From contig NC_133778.1 of NCBI RefSeq assembly GCF_003597395.2, positions 17,887,033 to 17,951,032 of the forward strand: a stretch of 64,000 bases of DNA, read 5' to 3'. The notes under the pieces are model-generated. The model did no database searches. It had not been told where the DNA came from and was given only the letters and a program-made list of their open reading frames with translations. This DNA comes from Chelonoidis abingdonii (lineage: Eukaryota; Chordata; Testudines; Testudinidae). A program made the translations under genes and the position numbers. Of the stretch, positions 1-10,832 are shown one piece after another; position 1 is the stretch's first letter; each line of letters begins with the position of its first letter.

Positions 1-3000
1 AAATTTAAAACCAATTTGAAAAACCATATGTACTGCATAAAACCACAAAACTTCCAGAATCTTCTCAGACTGCATGTATACATCATTCCCTGAAAGTTAT
101 GGTATTTGCAAAGGTCTGTGTTCTCTGATGTGTTCTAAATTACCACAGACATATGCTGATGAAATTAACTTCTACTTATTGTAATTTTGCATAATTTTGT
201 GCGTTCCAGGCTTAATATATCTCTAACGTTTAGGGGACAAAATTATTTCCTTGCTAACCTCACACTGGGCCTGATTCTAAACTCCCGCTGAGTTTAATGT
301 ATGGGAACAAGGCTGTTGTAACAACTGCGTTATGGTATTAATCAAGTTAAGACAAAAATTTTGTGAAAAGTGAATGGCTTTTGGCTTTGAGGCTTACAAA
401 ATCTACAGACAACAAATAACCGGATTACAGTAAAACCTGCCTTTTATATTAAAATGATTGATATAAGACCAAAACCATTAGTGAATAAATTTATTGCACA
501 CCAATCTTTAAAAGCTCCTTCCACAACACTGTACGTAGCAAAATTCTCTTAAGGTATTATCTGACAGAATTGTTACTTATTCAAAAACTTACATAGCAAA
601 GGGAGGAATATAATTAGAAGACCTGAAAAATGAATAGATTGTGTGCATCTGCTTAGATTGTTTTGTGTGGAATGAAACCACTTAAAATAATAATAGAGGA
701 GGAAAAAAAACCATCTAGCAAAGTTATGCATTTATATGTCCTACGCAATATAGTGATTACCTGGTGTAATGCCTGTGAAGGAAGCTGTAGACGTAGAATC
801 ATTAGTATGCTTTTCACTATACAAGGGTAATATTCCAAATGCTCTGAGCACGCTACTCCTGCATGCAGAAGTAGAGAGGGATTTTCTTTATGTGATCTGC
901 CCTCAGAAAGATGAAAATGAGTGAGTCATCCTCATGTGAAAGCCCATGTACTATTCTTGAAAACGTGCTGTACTACACAGATGGATTTCCCTTTGCTAGC
1001 ATTAGCTTTAGCCATTGAAAGAAATCACCAAGGTCCTGAGAATAATTAAGGTATTTTCCATTAGAAACACTGAGTGAATCAACTCTTTGATTACCAAATG
1101 TGTGATTTCTTACTGGAATATTTATGACTATATTATTGGTTCTGGCATATAAAGAGGGAATGTTTATATTTCTACAGTGAATGTTAAGAGATTGTGAAAA
1201 AAATGCTACCGGACTGTTCATTCTATCAATGTCTTCATTCCTTTTTAAATTTCAAGATTTCAAGGACAAAAGCAAACCTCCTGTTCAATGGTCCTTCCCT
1301 GTTGTTCCTAGGAAAAATGTCTTAAATGCAAGATCTAAAACTGTGATCACGGCAACATTTCATTTCTGTGTTGAACAGTGAGTTTCCAGAGTTCAAATGT
1401 GTTGATATTTGCTTCAAGGATTAAAAAGCAGGGAGGTCTATAAAGTCCCCGTACTTCTAAGCAGGAGAAACATCTGCTGGGTACAGTCCCAAGCAGCTTG
1501 CTAGCTAAATCCAGCAACTGGGAATTCTTTAGTTAATTAGGTTCCCCCTATCGGTAGGTGTCACTGCAGCTAATAAAGAATGGAATTGCAAACATCTGTG
1601 GTGAAAGAAAAATAATTCAATTGGTCCAAGACATGAAAAAAACAAACACGCACATATCCCAACAATGCCATGGCATCTCCAGAAATGATCTGGAAAAAAC
1701 CCTAGAGTGATCTGTAAAGTGTATATAACAGAAACACCCATTTCACAGCAAATGAACAAAAAAACTCATGCTGAGATTATTAAAGCAGCTCCACTATGAA
1801 AGACTAGAAATATAAAAATAACCCTCAAAATTAAATCTGAATGCAAGTAAGATGGGTGAGCAAGAAAGATAAAGATACTAATAAGGTATGATTTTCAGGT
1901 TCACACAGGGACTATAAAAAGCTTATTAACTGCTGCTACTGCTGTGTGTTTTAAGTTATTTTATCACTTAGCTTTACAGCAGAAGAAATACTCTCTAGAA
2001 GCAATGCTGTGCTTTGATTAATTGCTTTCATACATACACTTTTACAGCGTATTAGACATTGCTGTGAAGATCTTTAGTGAGTCAGATTAACTGCTTGTGA
2101 TTACTGCTCCAGACTCATTTTATGTTTATATTTATTTTAACAGCAACGTTAATTAAATATTTGTTTTATATTTCTAATGTTTTTCTAACTACCTAAAAGG
2201 GTTGTTATTAAATGTTTACTTATTGGACAGGAGCTAAGTAACCCTTATAGTATTATTGGGTGAAAAGATTTTACTAAAGCTACCGTACTACAGAGACTAT
2301 ATAGCAGGTCTCAGTAGAAGTAGTCCACGATTGGAGAACAAGTGCACACAACACAACTATAAAGCGCAAGTCAGTCATAGTTTAAAATAAAGCATTATAG
2401 AGAATAATTGCCTCTGTTCAGCAAAGGCAGGTACCCACCTTCCTCTTCTTTCACGCCTGGCACCGCCCTTTCCACAAACTGAGAAAAGGTTGCTATGAGG
2501 GAGCAATAGGATCTGTAAGAAGATTTGGTTTCTTTTGCCAGCAAGGAGTGGGTTACACAGACATCTTGGGGTTCTCAAATCCACTCAACCTACTATGGAT
2601 CACTTCAAAAGCTGCACTGAGCACAGAATTATTTGCAGATGGAAGTAGTTCTAAGCAGTAAACACAATCGAACTTTGCATTCATAGGGCTGCTGAGACAA
2701 TCTGAGGAAAGAGAAAACTGATCTGGCCACAGGCTAATGAATTTAGTTATGTGCAGTCCAGGTCAACGTATTAGTTTTTCTGTAACTATAAATCTGATGT
2801 GAATTTTTTAAATTAAGCTCTACATTCAGCCACATTTTGGTAAATCAAAGTATGCTCATGCTAACCATCTTCAAACCCATTTTGGAGAGAGTTCAATTGC
2901 AGCAATAAAACAATGGGGTTTAGCTGATTACAGGCAACAGGAAAAGGAAAGGTTAAGCAGAAAAAGTTGATATTCAGAAGATTTCTCTCTTTATTAAGGA

Positions 3001-4957
3001 TGAAGCAGTCTCATTAAAGAAGCCTACATTATTAACACTAATATTGGTTGCTGCTGAGTTTTTATGCCAATTTTGAGAGAAACAAGGACATATTTTTTAT
3101 TATATTCAACTGTTGGGAACAAGACTAAAATGACCGAGCTTTCAGATTCAGTCTAATGCGAGTAAAATTTATCTTTTTAACAACTCTGATTAAAAACAAA
3201 AACAAAAAATAAAAAGAAACCCCACCCTCAACTTCTTTGATGCTCAAATTAGCATCTTTTCTCCAGCATGCTGAATTAATTAGTAGAGTGACAAAGGAAT
3301 TAGTCTTGATAGGATCAAAGCTGAAACCATATTTACTGGAATTTAAAATTAAGAACATAGAGCATTAACTCTCCATATTCCATGTAACTTTCTACATCCC
3401 ATACTATCCGGTGTCTGAATTCCCGGACAAAATAAACCAACAGTGCAATATTTTTCCTACTGAAGTTCTTCTAGAAAGAAAAAGACTCTTGCCTCAAAAG
3501 CTGCCACAGTAGAGAACTTTTCCAATAGAACATGCAAATCTTGAAATGTTTATTTTTACATACTGCTGATTACGTAAATTCAGAGGCATTAACAGAATGA
3601 AGCAAACAGAGTCGAGAGAGGATATTTAACAGCATTTATATAAATGCTTGGCTCCCAAAATTGTTACTACCTTTAAGGGTCAGTCAAGAAACTCCTAGTA
3701 TCAAATCTTCTGAGAAGTCTCTTTGCTGTAGTACTTGACAAATAAATATCTATATTAAACGCAGAGGACCAAATTCAGAAGCTACATATCAAATGCAAGA
3801 GCTACATTACAAAGTGAAGTTTAATACTGTAGCATCCATGTGAAAATCAATAAAAAATGGTCATCTAGGATTAAATGTCTCCTGGTTTTGGTGTTTTGGA
3901 CAGAATACAAGCTCCAGTATCAGACAAACAAATACACCCCATCTAGTTTTCTGCGAGTCAGCTCTTTTCCATAGATGTCGCAGACTAAAGGTGGTCTAGA
4001 CAGGTCCCCTACAGTTTTCTCTCTACAATCATTGTTATTATCCCTACCTCTGTATGCCTCAAATCCCTCCTTTTAAATGCTGAATTTGTCCTCAGCTTCA
4101 ATAGCAGTGAGCACTGTATTACACTGTGTGAACTGGCTGGTAGGAAATGCTTATCTAGTAGGGCAGCTCTATCCCTCATCGCCAAAAGCCGAGCAACACC
4201 TCTGTAATACAGTAGTTTCACTAGAGCTGGAAGGGAAGAGACACCTGAAAGCACTCCACTCTCATACTCAGGTCTTCTGTGTCAGAAGAGGCCATCTGCA
4301 AAAGCACTGTGCCAATCTACTGAATCAGTTGCATGGAATAACTCTCATTAGCTTCTCTAGCTATGTAAACACTAGGGATAAAGGATGGTTATTAAGGATA
4401 ACAACGGTTTAAGATATTTATTTCTGGAACAAGTGATAATGTATTCACATTGTACGGAATCGGAGAGGGGAGCGGGAATTGTGCCTTTACTGAGTGGTGT
4501 TTTCCTGTGATATTAACTAACTGTAGGAAATCTGTGACATCAAATGGTGGCCTTGCTTCTATTTCCATGTTCACACAAGCTAGCGCTCAGGTCTCCTAAT
4601 TAACTGTTTCTTTCTTTCTTGCAAGGGGCACCCATTCCAAGCAGTGTAGACTCCCACATCACGTATATCAACCCTACAGTACTGCGGCACAGTTATGATT
4701 TACAACTTGACCAAAGGAATCAGAAATTGATTTATAGTCTGTCCAATCCACCAAGTTCTATTTGCTTGTCCACTAGACTGTGTAACTACCATTCTCTCAT
4801 ATAATCTTATATTTTCTTCCTTTCGCATGCCAGTGGCTGATTTTCTTCCCCTGTGTTCAATACCACAGGCAAGTAATTACATCTAAAGTGAAAGCGAATA
4901 CTGTTCTAGATATTAACCTATATGGAGTTTGCAAATGTAATCTCTGTGGTAGCCCAA
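1..4957. other. AT-rich intronic sequence, no gene recognised
   Basis: I see no convincing exon, RNA gene or classifiable transposon here. Open frames are short, lack family signatures and are typical of chance. There are A-rich runs near 3195-3220. By context this is most likely deep intron of the PARD3B gene found at the far end of the window (inference). Confidence 0.5.
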
Positions 4958-4961
4958 TAAC

Positions 4962-5107
4962 AACATTTTCAAAGGCACCTACATCCCATAGTCAAAAATG
5001 ACTGACTTTCCACTGACTTTCAATAAATCTTGGGCTCTTAAATGCCTAAAAGTCATTTTTGAAAAGGGATTTAGGTTCCTTGGTCACTTAGGTACTTTGA
5101 AAATGTT
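4962..5107. repeat. Fold-back (MITE-like) palindromic repeat
   Basis: The two ends are near-perfect inverted copies. The left end 4962-4981 reads AACATTTTCAAAGGCACCTA and the right end 5089-5107 is its reverse complement with two differences. The interior also folds back: AGTCAAAAATGACT near 4992 and AAGTCATTTTTGAAAAG near 5050. The sequence resembles the 'cattttcaaaagtgacttagg' palindromic repeats common in sauropsid genomes. The superfamily is not determined. Confidence 0.6.
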
Positions 5108-5904
5108 CTTTATTGTTTTTAAACTGTTTTGGTGTAAAATTTAAGTGTCAACTCCTAAAATGCATCACATAATGAATCTGAAATCTGTGGTCAGAAAAAC
5201 ATATCAGCTGTGATACCTAGTACATTTTAACAAGGCTGGGGGCATGTGCGTAGGGGTAGGCAGAGTCAGAATAGATACAGCTGACAACTAGGTTGTGTAT
5301 CAGGCATCACTAAAGCCCCCTACTTATTCCCATCACATGGCCAAAAGCAAGAGCTCCCTGAAAGATTTCAGTGCCAGGCCACTACAAAGCTAGGCAGATT
5401 TCACAGAAAGCCCTCTCTAATATTCTGGCACTCTAGGAGCTGCTTACCTTGCTGATGCCTAATATTGGGTCCGTGGCTGAGTGAAAAAGTGAGTTAATAC
5501 GCTGTTGTGTTTATTTCCTCCACACCCCTTTTTGGGCACCTGGATTAAGTCAGAAACAGGAATGAGGTTGGAGGTCTTAAGTCTAGATCTCACTGAACAA
5601 GTACTTATACATCAACGTTAACATAATCTGACACATTTAAACACCACTGGCGACCTCTGCTCAGGACACTCTGAGCTGGAATCTCAAACTTCTTGTGGGT
5701 CAAGACTGAAACATGCTAGCATACTACGCAGAATAAGGCTTGTAAAGCATCTGCTCATATGTACTTGGCCTCATTCAATGGTGTCATTCTCCTATTTTTA
5801 TGTGCACTAACATCTATCCCCCATAACAACTATATTTATTTCTACTAAAATATTTATATCTAATTTTGTAGTAAAGTAATAAAACTTGAATTCATTTATT
5901 CTTA

Positions 5905-6770
5905 GTCAGTGGGATGGTCCAGTAAGTGATGCTGCACATGGGTGGCACGTATCAAAGGCCAGTGGAGGCTGTGCCTCCCCAAACAGTCCTGTGTGGTCCT
6001 GCCCATGCTCCACCCCCTGGGCCTCTCCTGCTTCTTGCTGGCATTCTGCCACTCTTCCCCTGTGACTGGAGCTGGGGACAGCCTGTGGCCAGGGACTATA
6101 GGTGGCTGGAACTGGTGCTTGCTAGGGTGACCAGCTGTCTGGTTTTTGACTGGAACACCTGTTTGAAAAGGACCCTGGTGGCTCCAGTCAGCACTGCCAA
6201 CCTGGCTGTTGAAAGTCCAGTCGGCGGTGCTGCAGAGATAAGGCAGGCTAGTCCCTACCTGTCCTGGCACCTAACAGGTCCAGCTCCTAAGGACACGGGG
6301 CTCCATGTGGTGCCCCCACCCTGAGCACCGGCTCCGTATTCCCATTGGCCGGGAACCCCACCCCAGAGCCCTCACCCCTTCCTGCACCCCAACTCCCTGC
6401 CTTAACTCGCAGCCCCCTCCCACATTCCAAATCCCTTGGCCCCAGCATGGCGGCCCCTCCCATACCCGAAATCCCTCATCCTCAGCCCCACCCCATAGCC
6501 TGAACCCCCAGCTGGAACCCTCATCTCCTCCTGCACCCCAACACCCTGCCCCAACCGGGAGCCCCCTCCTGTACTCTGAACCCCTCATTTCTGGCCCCAT
6601 CCTGGAGCCCACACCCCCCATTAGAGCCTTCACTCCTTCTTGCACCTCAAATTCCTGCCCAGTGAAAGTGAGTGAGGGTGGGAAAGGCGGGGTCTTGGGC
6701 AGAAGGGGGAGGCTGGGGGCTAGCCTCCCTGAGCCCAGAGTTCACCCTCCGCCCACGGTGCTGCACTAAG
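5905..6770. repeat. GC-rich interspersed repeat with CCC-rich degenerate tandem units
   Basis: This is an abrupt GC island in AT-rich intron. From about 6300 to 6660 it consists of loosely periodic pyrimidine-rich units of the type 'CCCTCACCCCTTCCTGCACCCC', which keep several frames open without encoding a recognisable protein. The same kind of unit occurs, on the opposite strand, inside the hAT elements near 45.7 and 54.4 kb. The part at 6125-6245 (GGGTGACCAGCTGTCTGG onward) looks like a known turtle interspersed repeat. I found no clear terminal repeats, so the class is unresolved. Confidence 0.5.
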
Positions 6771-6867
6771 CTGTCCTTTTTAACAATGAAGCGTCATCTC
6801 AGAAATCAGAGTTTTAACATGGCTCTTTCAAAGTACAGATGGTTAAGTTAGTTCTGATCAAAACAGA

Positions 6868-7224
6868 ATAATAGCATTATAGAAAGGTGGGGCTGGAAGG
6901 GACCTCGAGAGGTCGTAAGTCCAGCTCCCTGCTCTGGGGCAGGAGCAAGTAAACCTAACCATTCCTGACAGGTGTTTGTCCAACCTCTTCTTAAAAACTA
7001 GTAATGGAGATTCCATCACCTCCCCTGGAAGACAACTGCAGAATTTAACTATCCTTCTAGTTGGAAAGTTTTTCCTAAAATCTAACTGAAATCTTCTCTG
7101 CTTCAGATTAAGTCCATTACTTCTCATCCTACCTTCAGTGGACAAGCAAAATAATTGATCACAATCCTCTTTATAACAGCCCTTCACATATGTGAAGACT
7201 GTTATCAGGTCCCACTTCAAAAAC
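6868..7224 (-). mobile_element. CR1 LINE, 5'-truncated 3' end
   Basis: The minus strand encodes the C-terminal tail of CR1 ORF2: 'TYVKGCYKEDCDQLF', then 'GRMRSNGLNLKQRRFQLDFR' and 'GEVMESPLLVFKKRLDKHLS'. It ends in the antisense signature GGGGCTGGAAGGGACCT typical of the CR1 3' UTR. The copy is heavily 5'-truncated, as most CR1 copies are. Its 5' end abuts a tRNA-Asn-like sequence on the same strand. Confidence 0.85.
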
Positions 7225-7298
7225 AGTCTTTGGGTGAACTTGAACCACCAATCTTTCGGTTAACAGCTAAATACACCAACACACTGTGTCATAGAGGC
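7225..7298 (-). pseudogene. tRNA-Asn(GTT)-like pseudogene
   Basis: Read on the minus strand, 74 nt match the vertebrate tRNA-Asn layout. The anticodon arm AGCTGTTAACCGAAAG, with GTT in the loop, is intact. It is followed by a variable region and a T arm TTGGTGGTTCAAGTTCACC. The acceptor and D arms differ from the functional tRNA mostly by C-to-T and G-to-A changes (for example GCCTCTATGACACAG), as expected from CpG decay. No CCA follows. It is probably a retro-derived or dead copy and not a working tRNA gene. Confidence 0.75.
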
Positions 7299-7374
7299 CA
7301 CAGGCAAAGCCGTAATAGCCCAATTCACAAACTAAACCCTAAGCTTAAAAATGTTTTGGATTGAGTCCAATTTA

Positions 7375-7455
7375 AAACAGATCTTAGGAGCGGGGACCAG
7401 GCCTTCCATTCTCTTTGTACAGCACCCCAGCACAATGGATTCCCAATCCTGACAG
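7375..7455 (+). repeat. L2-like LINE 3' end fragment
   Basis: The stretch GGGGACCAGGCCTTCC...TTTGTACAGCACCCCAGCACAATGG resembles the conserved L2 3' end ('gggacc...tttgtacagcacctagcacaatgg'). It is short and diverged, with only the tail present. Confidence 0.5.
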
Positions 7456-8140
7456 GAAGAACTGGCAGCCAGGATGGCCTCCTACCTTTCTCCCTTCTGA
7501 CGAGTCTGGGGCTCTGTTTCATGAAGGGAGGAGAAAACAAATGCAGGTTCTGATTGAAGCCTGTCCTTCTTAGTGTTAGCTTTTGAGAGAGGCAAGGCTG
7601 AGCCTAGAGGGTGAAGAGAGAGACTCACAGAGCAACCAACTGGTGCTTCAAATTGAGGTGTCGCTCTGTCACTCCCTGCTAAATCTGCTGCTTCCTCTGG
7701 GTGCAGTTGGGGATTCTGCTGAATTGGTGTAACACTTTGTAATCTTTATGTTGAAATGTTCCCAGTTAATATTAAGTTGTAAAAGATAAGGGTGCACTAA
7801 AACCCAACATTTTTCAAGTTTTAGCCTCTGGGTCAGTTACAGAAAATGTATTTAGTAGACGAACCCTGAGTGACACTCTGAATGATAACACCAAACTTTA
7901 CTTAAAAGAAAAATGATTAGTTAAGCAAACAGGCACACAATCACGACTTACACAATAGGCCAATTACACTTACACTCAAAGATGAAATAGCTTATCAGTG
8001 GGTGAGATCAGTCCACTGACAACAGAGTGAAGCACAACCTCATAGTCTTGGAACTTAACAGTACCACTTTGAGGTTAACTGGTGTTCTCCCCAAATTAAC
8101 AAAAACTATTCCTTTTATAAGCAGCATCTATCCTGTGGCA

Positions 8141-8257
8141 GATGGGTATTCACCCACGAAAGTTCATGCTCCAATATGTCTGTTAGTCTATAAGGTGCCA
8201 CAGGACTCTTTGCTGCTTTTACAGATCCAGACTAACACAGCTACCCCTCTGATACTT
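8141..8257 (-). mobile_element. Penelope-like repeat fragment
   Basis: This is the reverse complement of the unit at 23757-23866 (AGTATCAGAGGGGTAGCCGT, TTAGTCTGGATCTGTAAAAG, CAGCAAAGAGTCCTGTGGCACC). It includes GGGTATTCACCCACGAAAG, the arm of a hammerhead-like motif, although the CxGAxGA half is deleted here. Assignment to Penelope-like elements is inferred from the known presence of hammerhead motifs in their terminal repeats and was not confirmed by a search. Confidence 0.55.
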
Positions 8258-9280
8258 TACCCCTTTTATAATCCATTATAACACTAATTAGCATTAAAAG
8301 TCCCCATTACCATATTCACATTTCTGCTGCCTCCTTACTGGTTCTTTTAATTACACATTCTTTAAATTAACACCTGCACCAATGCCCTTCCAATACTATC
8401 AGCATAGACACCATTTCAATACATTTCACATTTCTCCAAAGAACTCATTAAAAACCTTGCTCAAACCAGTTGTAACTGAAACTTCGCAGCAACATAACCA
8501 TGCTACCTTCCATTTTCCCCATCTTACTGTCTCCAACTTATCTCTAAATTCTACTCACACTGGAACTCAATGTTCCATACTTCTCTACGCTTAGGTTAAT
8601 TTAGGACAAAGCCTAATTTCTACTTCACATAGGCTACACCGGGACACTGTTCCTTGGTGCACTCTACTTCACCCCCTCCACCTCCTAACAGTCCAGGTCA
8701 TAGAAGTTTGGAGGGTGTGGAAAGGAAAATAATCAGTTGTCACATGAATGCTGCAATAAGATAGCCATTAGGGATCCAAACTTTATAAAAGAATTTTTTA
8801 AAAATCTACAACATCTCCCTTGTGTTTTTTTCTCTCTCTCTCCCTTCATTCCACTTCACTTCCTTTCTACTATTAGTAATGCTGCTTCTACTACATATGA
8901 GTGACCAGAATTTCTAAGTAAAAAGCTGGGATACAGGTCATGGCAGGTACACTGTGGATAATTTTGGTGGGAATCAGCGAGATGTAAACAGGAGGGGATT
9001 TGCAGCTAAGGGAGACACTTCCTCTCCCAGTGTTGACAAGTCTCATGGTATTTCTTAAAGCTCCAGCTGCTAGAATCAAGAGACTGCACAAGAATCGCCA
9101 TTCTGATCTGAAAGGAAAGTTAATTTCTAGCCTTCATGGCTGTGGAGAACAGCCTGAAAATGTGAAGTGGGTGTATCATAAAGGCTCAGAAACCAGAAGA
9201 CAAATTAAAAGACCCCAACATTTATTTTTAAAAATCTCAGTTTTAAAGCTAATCTCCTTATTTTTTGAGGTTCCAGATTC
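8258..9280. other. Intronic sequence, nothing recognised
   Basis: This is AT-rich sequence with a CT-rich microsatellite-like patch at about 8820-8860. No exon, RNA gene or classifiable transposon was recognised. Confidence 0.4.
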
Positions 9281-9400
9281 ATGATTTTTCCAATCCCCAG
9301 ATTTTTGCCCCAGATCCCTAAACGGACCCCTCAAGGATTGAACTCACAACCCTGAGTTTAGCAGGCCAATACTCAAACCACTGAGCTATCCCTCCCCTTA
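9281..9400 (-). mobile_element. tRNA-derived SINE (turtle type), 3'-truncated
   Basis: The minus strand starts with a tRNA-like RNA polymerase III promoter head: AGGGATAGCTCAGTGG (box A region) and GGTTGTGAGTTCAATCC (box B region), about 40 nt apart. It continues with the body GAGGGGTCCGTTTAGGGATCTGGGG typical of turtle tRNA SINEs, whose full-length tail is CR1-like. The CR1-like tail is missing, so the copy is truncated or decayed after about 120 nt. Confidence 0.8.
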
Positions 9401-10444
9401 GCCATTACTAATTCCAACCCCAGTCTCTTGTATGTGTGACATTTTTAGGTGTCATGCAGAAAAAAGCAAAAAACAAACAAAAAAGATTTGTTGTGTTATC
9501 ATTTGAAAGACGTGTTTCAGTATAATAAATAATAGATGTTTTTGCATTTTTAACTGTCAAAATCAGGCTGCATGATAAAAAATACCTTTCCTCCGTGGCC
9601 ATAACCATGGAGCTGTGGTACATTTCTAATTAGACGTAGCAGAATGTGGTTAATATCATTCCCTAGAGATTTATTGTTAGTTTGCAGATTCTTTTCAGTA
9701 GAATTCTGTTAATGTTAAGGTCCACTGGAGGCCAATAACAAGAAGCCACTGGGAGGAGAAATCTGTCTGCCTGTCAAAACAGTGGCTATCAATTATAACT
9801 ATAAATACAATTCCTTTAAATATCTTAGTGGTAGTAGAGATTTCAAGTGATGCATGGGTCTGAGTGACTTTCTACTGTGCTAGACGGGCTGTGGGAGAAA
9901 CATCTGCCCACATGACACAAATGCACTATGATTTTTCAACCCAGAGTCCAGGAGCATTAGCGTCTAGTCTTCTCAAACTCCCTTTGAGATATTTTCTCCA
10001 GAAAGCCTTACACACAGCTTCCTCCTGTTTTAAAGAGTTTAAATGGGACAACTTGACAAATATGGCTTCAGCTCATTTCTGTAGCTGACTTTGTAGCAGA
10101 ACATTTAGATAGTTACAATGTTACTAAATAGGAGATGAAATAATGGAATGGTTGAAAAATATAATACATAAAAAACAGCTAGCTGAAGGCTGCAATTACA
10201 CTGTTCACTAGAAGAACCTAATTTAGGACAGAACTGTGGAGCAGAGGTAGCTATTTGCCCTTTGGTACAAGCTCGTAAGTCTCATTAGTATTACTAAGAG
10301 TTATACAAACATATTGAGAAGAACATGCTCCCATGTACTGTATATTGCAGGAGATTAACTGCACCTCATTTTGGGGACTGAGGGAGGTACACGCTGTCAT
10401 TCTCAGGCAGTATCTCTGCTAGTTAATTAAACAGGAACCTCTGC
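9401..10444. other. Intronic sequence, nothing recognised
   Basis: No coding exon or classifiable repeat was seen. Open frames here lack family signatures. Confidence 0.4.
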
Positions 10445-10537
10445 TGTCAATCTCAAGAGGGAGCTCTTGCCATCCTTGACACAAAGCCAATTGTCAAATG
10501 TCAAGAATGGTGAGAGCTCCCTGTTGAGAGAATGACA
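10445..10537. repeat. Imperfect long hairpin (about 36-bp arms, 19-nt loop)
   Basis: The left arm 10445-10480 (TGTCAATCTCAAGAGGGAGC...) pairs with the right arm 10500-10537 over most of its length, including the GAGGGAGCTCTTGCC / GGTGAGAGCTCCCTGTT blocks. A 19-nt spacer lies between them. Size and pairing resemble either a pre-microRNA-type hairpin or a fold-back MITE. The upstream TGTCATTCTCAGGCAG at about 10397 looks like another partial copy of the arm, which favours a repeat origin. Confidence 0.6.
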
Positions 10538-10790
10538 ATAAGGGAAAAGCACAGTAGATAAATTTCAACTTCCCTTTGCCCTAACCCTTCGCTACTGAAT
10601 TTATGTGGACTTTGAAAGTAGTTATTAGAAATCAAATTAGTTAGTTACAGCTGTGTAAGTTTCGGAGAGAATGACAAAGTACCTTCAGTGGAGGGACTCA
10701 GTATATGGTAGTTTTGGATACTAGCGATTTCCTCTTGTGGATAATCAAAAACTGCGTGTATAAAAACAAGTCAGTACGACTTATAACCTT

Positions 10791-10832
10791 TTGGTCACTC
10801 TGCTGCTAATTTCATGACAGCAGAGTGACCAA
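10791..10832. repeat. Perfect 15-bp hairpin with 12-nt loop
   Basis: TTGGTCACTCTGCTG (10791-10805) is exactly complementary to CAGCAGAGTGACCAA (10818-10832), with loop CTAATTTCATGA. This is visible directly in the sequence. No U-run follows that would make it a terminator, and no tRNA or snoRNA boxes are seen. Its function is unknown. Confidence 0.85.

Noticed and set aside
5926..6769. Several overlapping open frames of 110-150 codons on both strands
   Set aside because: They lie in a GC-rich repeat with degenerate CCC-rich units that suppress stops on both strands. There are no splice signals or protein similarity.
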